In this document: in pieces, positions 23,701-31,207 of the stretch | Layout of the letters: each line of letters starts with the position of its first letter | How positions within the stretch are numbered: position 1 is the stretch's first letter | Origin: Echinarachnius parma | Lineage: Eukaryota; Echinodermata; Echinoidea; Clypeasteroida; Echinarachniidae | Assembly (NCBI GenBank): GCA_037951105.1 | Contig: JBAMJV010001281.1 | Location: forward strand, 1 to 64,000 | DNA: 64,000 bases | Direction: 5' to 3' | Notes under the pieces: model-generated | The model's database searches: none | Told to the model about the DNA's origin: nothing | Seen by the model: only the letters and a program-made list of their open reading frames with translations | Made by a program: the position numbers and the translations under genes

Positions 23701-25434
23701 GCTCTAGCTAATATAACAAAATATCTACATAACAAGGGATGTTGTTGGTCAAAGCTTGTTACATTGTTTTGCATTATAATTCTGATATAACAAGTTTGCT
23801 GTAATTTACAAAAAGTAATTTACATGGTCCCAATGACTTCGTTATAAAGAGGTTTTACTGTAGTATTACCATTTTAAGGCGCGAATAATGCTCGTTGTTA
23901 CCACCCGTTACTTATATGTTGGGGTTAGGTATACAACGTCGATGGTTATCATGGTTAACATATACAAGAAGGGAACGGGTCAACTTACGGCAATATTCTT
24001 CGTCGGAGAAGTCCAGACAATCGTTAAAGCTATCACATCTGGATGAAGCATTGATGCAGAGACCACTCAAGCACTGGTAGTGGTCGTCAACAGCACTACA
24101 CTCTAAAACGGAAACAATGAAGTGAATAGTTCCATATACAAACATTGACAATGCCATATTTATAATTTCTAGATGAAAAATTCAATCGTATAATGCAGAA
24201 TAGCTTATGTTAAAGTTGCACCTTATATTGATATACTGATTGTATTATCAAGACGTAGTTTTGAAGATTAAACAGATCGTTTCCCGAGACCACTGGTTTA
24301 GATGGGAGAGACCGATAAAAAGTGGGCCTTTCTGAATTTAGGGGTACATGCATACGCACCCAACGCCCCCTGGCTACGGGCTTGAATAGGGAAGACTTGA
24401 ATTATGATACCAACCTGGCTGTTCTAAAAGTGACAATTGGATGTCGAATCCCCGATGTCCTCTCGATGTGTCACTGGTGAACTCGAGCCACAAGCTCTGG
24501 CCCGGAGATACCATCTCGGCAGAGTTGTTGGTCCCGCTGAACACCGCCATCTCCCAGGACCCAGACCCATAACGTCCTGGTCCAAATCCAGCACGAAGGA
24601 GGTCGTATTTAGCTTCGATGTCGAAATCGAGGAACGTGGCCTTGACGAGATAACCGTCGGGAGCTTGGATGAGCCAGGTGATATCGAGATTGTTGCCATA
24701 GTTACTTGGATAGTTGGGTGATGTGATATTCCGATCGACCCCGGCTGAAAGTTCCACAACGTATTGAACTTGCGCTTCTGCAAACCATGAGTAGATTATA
24801 AACATGAATATTGCTTTCTGTTTTATATACATTTTCTGGTTTATCTATTGCCCTTGAATGTCATGTAATCATAAATTGTTTTAATAAATATGGTTGCGTG
24901 TCTATTTGATCAATATATTAATGTTTGAACTGCACCGTTTTAATAATTTGTTTTAATGCATGTGCAATGTTATGTTTGTATACTGCTAAGAAAGTAAATT
25001 AAATTAAACATATTGCATGTAGATCAAACTACCGTGTCACTTTTAATTACATATACTTGAATGAATCACATGGATCATCAGTTCAGTTCAGTTTATTCAC
25101 AATATGTATAATACAATATATAATACAGTGTAAAATGGGTACTGGTGATCACTTTAGAAAGCTACAAGTGTGTATTTAAAAAAAAAATATCATTATTGAA
25201 GCTAGAGATATACCTGAGATGTGGTTTTGTTAGATGTACAGGCGCCGCCTTATGTGACAAACAGGCACGGGAAGAGAACTTGTTGATACTGATACCGCAA
25301 TAAAAGTGGTAAAATATGGGCATTATGATATTTTGTTGTAAGAATATGTTTTCCTTTTTACCTGCCAGATGCCTTCTTGCCTGAAGCATAAACGCAAGAA
25401 CGAACAGCAGCAACACGTCCGCGGTAATCGTCAT
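1492..25434 (-). CDS. Mosaic secreted protein CUB-LDLa-Frizzled-S1 protease-CUB-CUB-EGFx4-avidin (17 exons)
   Basis: Seventeen exons on the minus strand join in frame to about 1064 codons: 25434-25362, 24777-24415, 24102-23989, 22783-22665, 22316-22073, 21361-21163, 20954-20680, 19960-19821, 14731-14572, 14108-13743, 13367-13008, 6252-6133, 5430-5323, 4760-4650, 3928-3815, 3493-3365 and 1690-1492. Nearly all module borders are phase 1, the signature of exon shuffling. The start is the ATG at 25434, which opens a hydrophobic signal peptide. Modules in order are CUB, LDLa, frizzled CRD, chymotrypsin-fold protease, two CUBs, four EGFs and an avidin-like domain. Fz plus LDLa plus protease recalls corin; EGFs plus avidin recalls sea urchin fibropellins, extracellular matrix proteins. 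The combination and the role, probably an extracellular protease tethered in matrix, are inference. The last avidin exon ends at a GT donor, so a short final exon is missing from my model. Splicing is inferred from sequence alone. Confidence 0.85.
1750..2755. mobile_element. Family C element, copy 2, carrying a SINE cluster
   Basis: TTAAAGGGATCTAGTAAC at 1750 and a degenerate GTTACTAAATAAAGTCCCTTT end near 2755 bound a family C copy. It is interrupted at 1795-2458 by tRNA-derived SINE units flanked by the 14-bp repeat CAATATATATTATT. Confidence 0.75.
1809..2444. mobile_element. Cluster of three tRNA-derived SINE units, one inverted
   Basis: Two minus-strand units (starting near 1809 and 2101, each led by TTCAAACATATAAGGAAACTG) and one plus-strand partial unit (2341-2444) contain a tRNA-like head. 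RNA polymerase III A-box (TAGCTCAGTCGG) and B-box (GGTTCGAATCC) are present, followed by a body with GGACGAACACCGCCGTAG. The cloverleaf reads as tRNA-Ala-like with anticodon AGC, but the acceptor stem is imperfect. The cluster sits between direct repeats CAATATATATTATT (1795-1808 and 2445-2458), the target-site duplication. Confidence 0.8.
3365..3493 (-). CDS. Exon 16: avidin-like domain, first half
   Basis: The exon encodes [18 protein letters not shown], then [12 protein letters not shown]. This matches the first beta strands of avidin and streptavidin (C-x-L-x-G-x-W...N...T-G-x-Y-x-T). The Asn of the W-x-N segment and the Tyr and Thr of DYTT correspond to biotin-contact positions in chicken avidin. 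Fibropellins end in the same kind of domain. Phase 1 to 1. Confidence 0.83.
3815..3928 (-). CDS. Exon 15: calcium-binding EGF module 4
   Basis: Thirty-eight codons, phase 1 to 1: [16 protein letters not shown], then [14 protein letters not shown]. It has the calcium-binding start and six cysteines, and directly precedes the avidin-like exons. Confidence 0.88.
4098..4465. mobile_element. Family C element, copy 3 (degraded)
   Basis: It starts AGATCTAGTAAC and shares TGAATGGTTGATAAAA, GGCCGAGTAATGAGC and TTGTACACAGT with the other copies. It ends near GGATATTGACAATAAC without a clear terminal repeat. It lies in the intron between EGF modules 3 and 4. Confidence 0.65.
4650..4760 (-). CDS. Exon 14: EGF module 3
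   Basis: Thirty-seven codons, phase 1 to 1, with six cysteines: [14 protein letters not shown], then [14 protein letters not shown]. Not a calcium-binding subtype. Confidence 0.87.
4770..5320. other. Intron between EGF modules 2 and 3
   Basis: No additional exon or clear repeat seen; AT-rich unique-looking sequence. Confidence 0.5.
5323..5430 (-). CDS. Exon 13: EGF module 2
   Basis: Thirty-six codons, phase 1 to 1, with six cysteines: [14 protein letters not shown], then [15 protein letters not shown]. The calcium-binding D/N-x-D/N-E start is absent. Confidence 0.87.
5440..6130. other. Intron between EGF modules 1 and 2
   Basis: No exon seen. A short GTTGTTGTTGCT-like low-complexity stretch lies near 5857-5905. 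Confidence 0.5.
6133..6252 (-). CDS. Exon 12: calcium-binding EGF module 1
   Basis: Phase 1 to 1, encoding [16 protein letters not shown] and then [16 protein letters not shown]. The D-I-N-E start and the six cysteines define a calcium-binding EGF. The donor used is probably TTATTAC/GTGAGA, which keeps phase 1. Confidence 0.85.
6551..6862. repeat. Inverted repeat around a poly-G run
   Basis: About 55-bp arms face each other: ATTGGTAGGATCTGTATTGA at the left and its complement TCAATACAGATCCTACCAAT at the right, both next to TACTTACCC/GGGTAAGTA. Between them is a G-run (about 6766-6786). It overlaps the left edge of the 5.7-kb insertion. Confidence 0.75.
6900..9580. other. GC-rich interior of the insertion, fragmentary open frames
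   Basis: Several open frames of 70-140 codons in shifting frames on both strands (for example 7018-7410 plus and 8261-8488 plus) have no recognisable domains. A 17-bp direct repeat AAGTGCCGGTTCGGTATA occurs twice at about 8658-8695. This looks like an eroded mobile-element coding region. I would not annotate a gene here. Confidence 0.45.
10105..10225. repeat. 11-bp tandem repeat GAGCCAGGGGC (copy 1)
   Basis: About eleven head-to-tail units of GAGCCAGGGGC with few variants. On the minus strand it translates as a repetitive Pro/Leu/Ala-rich frame that has no meaning as protein. Confidence 0.9.
10511..10606. repeat. 11-bp tandem repeat GAGCCAGGGGC (copy 2)
   Basis: About eight units in the second copy of the 400-bp duplication, so the array differs in length between the two copies. 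Confidence 0.85.
10700..11000. repeat. Two tandem copies of a roughly 150-bp GC-rich unit
   Basis: The block ACGTGGCGAGAGGTGAGGTA ... CTCCACTGAAGGAGCGACA ... GCTGGGC occurs at about 10712-10835 and again at about 10861-10980, with small differences. Confidence 0.8.
11509..12078. mobile_element. Family A TTAA-flanked MITE, copy 1
   Basis: Ends TTAAAGGGATAGTTGAGTT and its complement ACTCAACTATCCTTTAA. It shares GAGGGCGCTC and GGCTGGTTCAAAATT internally with five other copies in the window. Confidence 0.85.
12376..12476 (-). pseudogene. Decayed EGF exon copy in intron 11
   Basis: The minus strand reads [10 protein letters not shown], then a short inserted stretch with two in-frame stops (TAG), then GGFQCSC. 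The bases are close to the functional EGF exon at 6252-6133, for example the shared GGCGGCTTCC block and the TGCAGCTGTAC block. It has no clean splice acceptor in phase. It is a dead duplicate of exon 12, lying on the far side of the 5.7-kb insertion. Confidence 0.7.
12530..12668. repeat. Hairpin-forming inverted repeat
   Basis: CACGGAATGTTCC ... GGGATTTAAAATGCTATT on one side pairs with AATAGCATTTTAAATCCC ... GGAACATTCCATG on the other, around GTCCCGAGACGTAGTCGAGGGAC-like core. MITE-like. Confidence 0.75.
13008..13367 (-). CDS. Exon 11: CUB domain 3
   Basis: A complete CUB module of 120 codons, phase 1 to 1: [34 protein letters not shown], and [20 protein letters not shown]. The donor is CACAGG/GTGAGT. 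The intron that follows is the one invaded by the 5.7-kb inverted-repeat insertion. Confidence 0.88.
13743..14108 (-). CDS. Exon 10: CUB domain 2
   Basis: A complete CUB module of 122 codons, phase 1 to 1: [38 protein letters not shown], and [20 protein letters not shown]. It directly follows the protease in phase. Confidence 0.88.
14572..14731 (-). CDS. Exon 9: protease, catalytic Ser
   Basis: The exon opens with GDSGGPLIC, containing the catalytic serine and oxyanion-hole glycine. It continues through [20 protein letters not shown], equivalent to the S-W-G..GCA..PGVY block. Gly226 of chymotrypsin numbering is replaced by Ser. Together with exons 6-8 the triad His/Asp/Ser is complete. A 5-kb intron separates it from exon 8. 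Confidence 0.9.
14939..15107. mobile_element. GCAACGGGGCC-family MITE
   Basis: About 168 bp with ends GGGCCCCAACGTTGCA and TTTTTGCAACGGGGCC, arms pairing through AGAGATACAATTAATTG and CAATTAATTGTAAC-like blocks. Same family as 40316-40482. Confidence 0.75.
15225..15417. mobile_element. GTGGCGTAGC-ended element with G and C runs
   Basis: AGTGGCGTAGCG at the left and GCTACGCCACTG at the right bracket a run of G followed by runs of C and the block TTGGGGGGCAC. Other copies of these ends occur at 37577-37698 and near 60503. Confidence 0.65.
15596..15722. repeat. Long inverted repeat (GTGGGTCGGT arms)
   Basis: Arms of about 55 bp, GTGGGTCGGTAGGAATTGTT and its near complement ending CCACCGACCCAC, flank a core with GAGGCGAAGCCGAGTGGG. 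Confidence 0.75.
15808..16010. repeat. 20-bp minisatellite ACCGGACGCATGAAATTTTT
   Basis: Ten head-to-tail units starting ACCGGACGCATG, 19-22 bp each; the first unit has a T variant (ACCGGATGCATG). Spacers vary only in T-run length, so it is not a CRISPR array. Confidence 0.95.
16056..16140. repeat. Hairpin inverted repeat next to the minisatellite
   Basis: CCAATCAGATTGCAGGGATT pairs with AATCCCTGCATTCTGATTGG around an AT-rich centre (TAATTTAAATTA). Confidence 0.8.
16933..18525. mobile_element. 1.6-kb TA-flanked DNA transposon, non-autonomous
   Basis: Terminal inverted repeats of about 240 bp begin CAGCATGTCCCAGAATTAAT and end with the complement GGGACATGCTG. They are flanked by TATA on both sides. 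GATTTAGCGCCTTTTGGTTG recurs at subterminal positions near 17155 (reverse), 17351, 18086, 18117 and 18281. The centre is occupied by a CA microsatellite. There is no open frame for a transposase. Confidence 0.85.
17494..17935. repeat. Large CA/GT microsatellite
   Basis: About 440 bp of CA repeats with interspersed CG and TA dinucleotides, lying inside the 1.6-kb transposon. Open frames through it are low-complexity artefacts. Confidence 0.95.
18960..19640. repeat. Mirrored array of TATGAATAGCGACCCTCATT motifs
   Basis: In the left half the motif appears as its complement GAGGGTCGCTATTCATA (three or four copies at about 19040-19140). In the right half it appears directly (TATGAATAGCGACCCTC, and TATGAATAGCGGTCCTT variants, eight or more copies at about 19330-19635). 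A C-run and GCTACGCCA lie between. It abuts protease exon 8. Confidence 0.85.
19821..19960 (-). CDS. Exon 8: protease, loop before catalytic Ser
   Basis: The exon reads [18 protein letters not shown], then [15 protein letters not shown], and ends in phase 0 directly before GDSGGP of the next exon. The residue six before the catalytic serine (position 189 in chymotrypsin numbering) is Ser, not the Asp of trypsin-like enzymes. Confidence 0.9.
20680..20954 (-). CDS. Exon 7: protease, catalytic Asp
   Basis: The exon carries [10 protein letters not shown] with the catalytic aspartate, RPACLAE (the cysteine that pairs with the propeptide) and CVVSGWG, all standard S1 family landmarks in the right order. 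Phases are 2 to 1. Confidence 0.9.
21163..21361 (-). CDS. Exon 6: protease activation site and catalytic His
   Basis: The exon encodes a linker with a cysteine (GICGTRP), likely disulfide-bonded to the catalytic chain, then the zymogen cleavage site [18 protein letters not shown] and the catalytic-histidine block LTAAHC. The new N-terminus VVNG replaces the canonical IVGG but keeps the hydrophobic pair needed for activation. Phases are 1 to 2. Confidence 0.9.
22073..22316 (-). CDS. Exon 5: frizzled cysteine-rich domain, C-terminal half
   Basis: The exon supplies the rest of the Fz [21 protein letters not shown], then [18 protein letters not shown] and EWPVNC. This is the expected spacing of the remaining cysteines (C-x8-C-x6-C...C-x3-C-x6-C...W-P-x-x-C). 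Fz CRDs bind Wnts or other lipidated or protein ligands. In corin they contribute to substrate recognition. Which applies here cannot be told from sequence. Confidence 0.87.
22665..22783 (-). CDS. Exon 4: frizzled cysteine-rich domain, N-terminal half
   Basis: The exon enters in phase 1 and leaves in phase 0. It begins with [20 protein letters not shown], which matches the start of frizzled CRDs (C-x-P-I-x3-C...Y..T.FPN). The FPNQY segment corresponds to the conserved FPN of this domain. The second half of the fold is in the exon at 22316. Confidence 0.85.
22897..22949. mobile_element. Family C terminal fragment
   Basis: CAACCATTCATCACTTTTTGCACATGT ... TAGATCCCTTTAA-type sequence equals one end of family C in reverse orientation; the rest of the element is absent. 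Confidence 0.7.
22954..23282. mobile_element. Inverted-repeat element with a LINE-like 3' stub inside
   Basis: GGTGGAAGTCTGATCTAAAGG...AAATTTAGC at the left pairs roughly with GCTAAATTTAACC...GAGAGTTCCACC at the right. Within it AAGCGCTTAGAG...GGCGCTATATAAAT followed by ATTATTATT (23048-23116) resembles a 3'-terminal stub of a CR1/L2-like LINE. Confidence 0.5.
23679..23860. mobile_element. Tigger/pogo-like MITE
   Basis: Ends CAGTAGAACCTCGTTAT and the near complement GTTATAAAGAGGTTTTACTG, flanked by TA. This end sequence is typical of pogo/Tigger-type non-autonomous elements. It is in the intron between LDLa and frizzled exons. Confidence 0.75.
23989..24102 (-). CDS. Exon 3: LDL-receptor class A module
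   Basis: Thirty-eight codons, phase 1 to 1, carry six cysteines and the calcium-binding ending [16 protein letters not shown], the D-x-S-D-E box of LDLa repeats. LDLa modules next to Fz and S1 protease domains are found in corin-like proteases. The donor is GCC/GTAAGT. Confidence 0.9.
24415..24777 (-). CDS. Exon 2: CUB domain 1
   Basis: The exon is exactly 121 codons, phase 1 to 1. It shows the CUB pattern: [18 protein letters not shown] near the start, then [16 protein letters not shown], and [20 protein letters not shown] at the end. The D/E residues of the FDIE-YD block are those used for calcium in other CUB domains. The usual first CUB cysteine pair is not obvious, as in many echinoderm CUBs. 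CUB domains mediate protein-protein contacts in extracellular proteases. Confidence 0.88.
25362..25434 (-). CDS. Exon 1: signal peptide
   Basis: This exon encodes 24 residues beginning [17 protein letters not shown], a basic-free start followed by a hydrophobic core typical of a cleaved signal peptide. It ends at the donor CTGGCAG/GTAAAAAG in phase 1, which matches the phase of the CUB exon at 24777. The protein is therefore expected to enter the secretory pathway. No later hydrophobic segment suggests a membrane anchor, unlike corin. Confidence 0.75.
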
Positions 25435-25916
25435 AATGGTGTGGATATATCAGGCCTGAATTCATTATAAACAAAACAATTATTACATGCAAATCAAGAC
25501 ATATACAATATTAAAACGAGGATGAAAAAATATGATTATATAACATGATTGAAGGAATTATGATCGCGTATAGTATTTAAATAGTATGATTCCACAGTGA
25601 CGTACGTAGGTCATTTGCGTTGGTTTCAATCCGTTATCATCGGCTTCTTACAAACGATTTGTTTACTATACTGAGTTACGTGTTGAATCCCGCACACAAG
25701 CCATTTGTTAGGTCATTTTGACTTAGCCGCCCCAGCTACCTTTGCTGCTTCTGTCATGCTTCTTCCCCCTCTGACTGTTCCCTGCCATGCCCGGAACCTT
25801 CTCCATGTTTTTATCCTCTCCTTTATTCGTAATATACATGCAACTCGTCTTAGACTACTTGATAATCCTTCATAATTGTGCCAAAATCTATTGTGTGATC
25901 TCCGATACTGGAGGAG

Positions 25917-26204
25917 GAAGAAGAAGAAGAAGAAGAAGAAGAAGAAGAAGAAGAAGAAGAAGAAGAAGAAGAAGAAGAAGAAGAAGAAGAAGAAGAAGAA
26001 GAAGAAGAAGAAGAAGAAGAAGAAGAAGAAGAAGAAGAAGAAGAAGAAGAAGAAGAAGAAGAAGAAGAAGAAGAAGAAGAAGAAGAAGAAGAAGAAGAAG
26101 AAGAAGAAGAAGAAGAAGAAGAAGAAGAAGAAGAAGAAGAAGAAGAAGAAGAAGAAGAAGAAGAAGAAGAAGAAGAAGAAGAAGAAGAAGAAGAAGAAGA
26201 AGAA
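25917..26204. repeat. GAA/TTC trinucleotide tract of about 96 units
   Basis: An almost pure GAA run of roughly 288 bp after a short GGA lead. It is a polypurine tract capable of triplex formation. Frames through it (poly-Arg, poly-Lys, poly-Ser, poly-Leu) are not genes. Confidence 0.98.
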
Positions 26205-26640
26205 TCACGCATAATCATTTGTTTTATTATACCAAATATTGGGCTTGAGTATAATCGTTTGCAGTTTTGAAGTGCACACATCCACACACACACACACACA
26301 TACACATACACGTACGCATATACATGTATATACTAACAAATAAATACACAACATAACACACTGCAACAGAAAAAAAAACCTGGTGATTCGAAGCAAAACA
26401 AACATACCTTTAAGATCAATGGAGGAAAGTGATACTCTTCGAGTTCTCTATTTTGTCCTAAAATATAGGCCTATTGGTAATATAACTGCATTACATAATA
26501 AAGTAAAGTAACTTGGTTAAGTCGTCATACAGGCTGTTTCACCGTCCTTACGGCTCATCAGTGACTGATCTTTTTGTGCAGCAAACAACATACAGTATAT
26601 ATACCCAGGGAGGATTTGGAAAAGTATATGGGCAACTCCA

Positions 26641-28479
26641 GCGTCACGGACATTACAAATCAGAGAATTTTCATGACTTTCCAATGCCACTACTAATTCA
26701 TACCTCTAACTAATGTCTAACTTTTATTTTGATTACAAAACAATATCCTAGTTAAGTATGCAAAAAAAGTTTCAGAACATTTATCCAATTCCTTACTGAG
26801 TAATTCTGCGAAATGTGCGCCGTCACGGACATTACATCTTTTGGACATGACTTTTTGCATCCATATACATCTTTGAAAAAGTCTGTGAGTTCTGAGACCT
26901 CACAAAGGTGATTTAGGTATTTAATTATAGACAAGGCAATGATGAATTGAATCCAAGTTGTTTTGGGGGAAACGGGCCAGGCATATGTGATCTAGACAAC
27001 AAAACGTTGCGTCACGGACATTACATTTTCAGCGTCACGGACATTACACTTTTGTCCACTTTTTCTAAACTCAGAAATAACCCGCAAAAAATGCTCCATT
27101 GTGCATGACACTTTTTTAATTGTACCTTTGATATGTAATCAAACAGTTTTGAGAACAAAAATTATATTTCAATTTTTTTTTCAATTAGCAAAAAATTATT
27201 TTTGAAATATTAATAAGTTTTTCCAAAATTATTGTAAAATTTGAAATTTTTCAACAGAATGTGCAGTAAACCAATTGTTCAACTATTAAAAAAAATATTA
27301 TACATTTTTAATGAGGTACAATGCTGTTTTGTGCCAAAAAATTGTAAAATCTAAAAAAAGTTGTGTACATCATGGGCATAACACATGGAAAATTATGGAA
27401 TAAGAGTATAATTTTTGCAATTTGATCATACTATATGAGATTTAACCATCTCTTTCTCCTCCCAGTAAGTTATAGTCAAGTCTTTATTGATTATTGAGAC
27501 ATGCATGTTCAAATTAAAGGGATAGTTGAGTTCTGGTAAGGAGAGTACAGTTTTAGTGAAACTGAATTTTAGTAACCAAAACCTGCATCATTACATTACA
27601 AACTAATAGTTATAACTAGAAAGGAACACAAAATTACAAATGACGTAGTAAAGATCATGTTATCATTCAAAAAGAGCCGTTAAAACGTAAGAGGGCGCTC
27701 TCTAAACACTCATCGGTTTCAACCATTTTGAATAAAATATTGTGCATGTGATGCTTTGTTGAAATAGTGATTAGATAGAGAAATAACCAACAGCTATTTA
27801 AATACCTATTTTGTAACTTTTTTGAAAAGAGGAAGCATTTTTTTGAATTTTTAACGGCTGGTTCAAAATTCTCTAATAAACCCGGGCCCCGGGTTTATTA
27901 CAAATTGTTATATTTATGGATATTTCAGCCGTTTCTGAACCGATTTTGATCAAACAAAGATGATTTTATTGTTTAAATATTATGCTCTTTCAAATTTTAC
28001 ACTCAGTTTTTCATTACCTCACAAACCAATTAAGTAGTCTAGCGCCCTCTCTACCAAAACTCAACTTTCCCTTTAAGCAAGGAATTTAGTTTTATAAATA
28101 GTTCAGAGTACTGACTCAAAGTTCACTATCTGATTAACGATACAATTTATTAAAACTTGAACCAGGAAGGTAGTAGTCCCCCTGTTACTTGGGATTATCT
28201 TATTTCTTGGCTAAAGTAAGACATTTACATAAGAAAATAATGCTTGATATTTTTTTGCTCTGCTTTTTTATACTTTTCACTGTGTATGTAATGTCCGTGA
28301 CGCAGCCGTGACGTAATGTCCGTGACGCCATTCTGGACAAGCCATCAAATATTTAAGTAAATGCTCTTGATATACTTTATGATATAACATTCTAGCTTTG
28401 CAAATGAATTTTGAATTAAATTGAATTAGGACTTCTGCTTCTACAAAAACTTTTATATCTAAAACGTCACGGACATTAC
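26641..28479. repeat. Cluster of seven CGTCACGGACATTAC motifs
   Basis: The 15-mer occurs at 26642, 26821, 27010 and 27033, at 28465 on the plus strand, and twice on the minus strand at about 28288 and 28313. The sequence between copies is unrelated and AT-rich. Five copies carry an extra G (GCGTCAC). A family A element (27514-28076) lies between the two halves of the cluster. Confidence 0.9.
27514..28076. mobile_element. Family A TTAA-flanked MITE, copy 2
   Basis: TTAAAGGGATAGTTGAGTTC at the start and CAACTTTCCCTTTAA at the end; very similar to copy 1 throughout. Confidence 0.88.
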
Positions 28480-29514
28480 ACATCAATGTTGTAAGAATCA
28501 AGATTTTATCCAATAACAGTTTTCAAAAAGTAAAGATTTTTACACAATTTCCTTTTCTATGATGTTAAAACAAAGCATAAACAAGACATTAGAAGTAGAA
28601 TTATTGTTCTGAAGTGATCCATATTTTTAAATTTTATTTCACAAACAACGGATGCAAATTTCATCATTTTTGGGGGTAATACATACAATTTTTGTCCCAA
28701 CTTCAATGACCCCCCAAAAAAATATTCTGCATTGAATTTCAAACTTTTTTCCTTTAGTCATCAAAATATGGTCCTTCATCATTACTATCCAGTAGTTAAC
28801 AAGGCTGTCCCATGGTTTCATTTTTCCATCCTTGGGTGACATTTTTCGTGGAATTGCCCATATATAAAGGGGAGGGAACATAATAAAGAAGCTACTTAAA
28901 CAATACAATGGGTGTGCATTCAAGCAAAAATACATGTACATGGGTTTATAGACAGGCAAGTGGGGCGGGTGCAGGGGGTTGTGGGGTGTGGGCTTATCCA
29001 TATTCTGATAGGAGGTATTTTCTCTTATGTCTACATGTGGAAATGAGTTCGGATCTAGAGTTCAGGGTTGTGGCTTTGTCAGATGTGATGATGTGGTACT
29101 TCTCCCAACACACTGTTCTACTGGAAGGATTTCGATTTAATCTAATGATTTTCCCTTGTCCATAATTTTATTTCAACACCAAATTTATATTTATCTTGAT
29201 TTGTATCTATATAGGTCATCATAATATAACAGATATTGACTTTTTCCTTCGGGAACCATATAACATTTTCATTTCCCTTGGGGAGTTATATTTTTGTCTC
29301 GGAATACTATATTTTTCCTCAGCGCTACGCGCTTCGGACAAATATAATGTCCCTCGACACAAATATAACTTCCCTCGAGGATCTCAAATGTTATATTGCC
29401 CCTCAAGACAGTCAATATCTGTATAATACTACAGCTCCTAATACCATAGTCGAGCACTTTTTGAAATTGTAGATTTACCACGATTCCTAACTGCATGCTT
29501 CGCGGGCTTTAGTC

Positions 29515-30670
29515 CCTGCATGCCTTGAACCAGAACAAACTATACAAAATGTACTAGGATCTAATTTTAAGCCTTGGCCATTCACCCTCATGTCTATTCA
29601 CTAGCCTAGAAATTATAAAAAAAACAAGTCTCGACTTTCTTTAGGGGAATCGTTCAGGCTTAACAGCAAGAATCACTACCATGACGGCAAACCAAGAAGA
29701 ACACTAGATCAGCAAATGCAGGGATGGATAACGAATACCGTTTCAACATCCCTTAAGCCCCTTCAAGCCAGATATCTTCTATAATCCTTCCAGCATCCCC
29801 GGGGGTCACTCCCATCATGACTGGCTACGCACCCGTGCCCCCCCCCCAAAAAAAAAAAAAAAAAACAACAACAACAACAACAACAAAAACAACGTTGAAA
29901 GGGTATCATTTTCAGCTATAATGGCTTCGTTGACGTTTTCCATATCATATTATTGTGTACTTGTTGATGGAATGGACTACTAAAGATGTTACCTTTCATT
30001 TATATAAGAATATTATTTTTGGGTGGGGGTACCCTTTAAACATAGGTAGTTTCAGCACTCATAGAAAAGAAAAACAAACACACAAAACAGATCCTTTTCA
30101 GGTGCATTTTGCGCGATGATAAAGGGGAGGTTTTCAAAGCATTACGCCATTTAGGGGTGTAAACTTACGATGGTGCGATACGCCATTTAGGGTCCATTTC
30201 AGAGGTCGATGGACACGGGTGGGTAGCACTTTTGTATGAGAGTGACCCCCGGGTCGGCATCAAACTTTCTAAAAATAACTTGATTACAAGATCGATACTT
30301 CATTGGTGATCTCTTTTTTTTTAAATGGAAGTACGGAATATAAATCGCGCTATCGCTAGAAATCTAGAATCATACAACCATCAGTTAGTTCCACTATTTT
30401 ATACCGATATTTAGGACGGAAGAACATACGGTCTTATACGGTTTGATGGCAGGATTAAAATCATACAGCCCTGTTCAATATTATTGAGGTTGATATAAAG
30501 AACATCATGGCACAATCCCACGTTAATATAGTACGTATTGGAAATTATTATCAAAGTGGATCTAAGCACCGAGGACGCTTTCGACGTGGTGTTATCAGTT
30601 TCAGATGATATTTCATCACGAAACACCGTGATCCACGGATCAAAATGAACGAAGAACCGAAGGCTTCATA
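29515..30670. repeat. Dispersed repeat of unknown class, copy 1
   Basis: Blocks such as AATGTACTAGGATCT, ATGACGGCAAAC, TTTCAACATCCCTTA, GTTATCAGTTTCAGATG and ATTTCATCACGAAACACCGT recur in the same order at 50165-50945. A family D fragment (29930-30045) and AC-rich sequence are inserted. No coding potential recognised. Confidence 0.7.
29930..30045. mobile_element. Family D left-end fragment (reverse)
   Basis: GATGTTACCTTTC...GAATATTATTTTTGGGTGG..GTACCCTTTAA is the reverse complement of 16572-16660. Confidence 0.75.
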
Positions 30671-31207
30671 GATCTGTGTAGAACATTACTTTTATATAAT
30701 TCGAGTCGTTAATATTGTCGAAACTATCATTATTGTAACATAATGTGGGGTTATGGGGTACTGCTGGGGTACAACTTGTAAACGAAATATTGATTCAATT
30801 ATTATATTTTTATATTTATACACTAGAATATGCTCTGATTCTGCTTATCTTGCTCATACGAATCATATCTTTAAAATTGTAAATGTTTAAAAAAATTACA
30901 GATATTAATTGATGTACTAGTATTACAAACAGCCATATTTATGTATAAATTGAAAATGAATTTCATTCCTATGCACGTTAAGACCGTATTTATGCGCACT
31001 GATCAAATACACAATATAAAACTCGTTGATTTGATATCACTTTATTGTCAATTCAACAAAGGAACAAGAGTAAAGGTGAACAGACTCTTACATATAGTTC
31101 ATGCAAATATCATTTGTTTAACACAATGACTTTGCTTGCACACAAATCTCTATAGAAGACCTGATATATGGAACTCCTTGCGGAAAGATGTCATTCAATG
31201 TTTCTCA

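Noticed and set aside
25850..26311. Open frames of poly-Arg, poly-Lys, poly-Ser and poly-Leu
   Set aside because: All are translations of the GAA/TTC tract in different frames; no codon preference, conserved start or domain.
26641..28479. CRISPR-like spaced motif
   Set aside because: Spacing is highly irregular (from about 20 bp to over 1 kb), orientation is mixed, and the host has introns.
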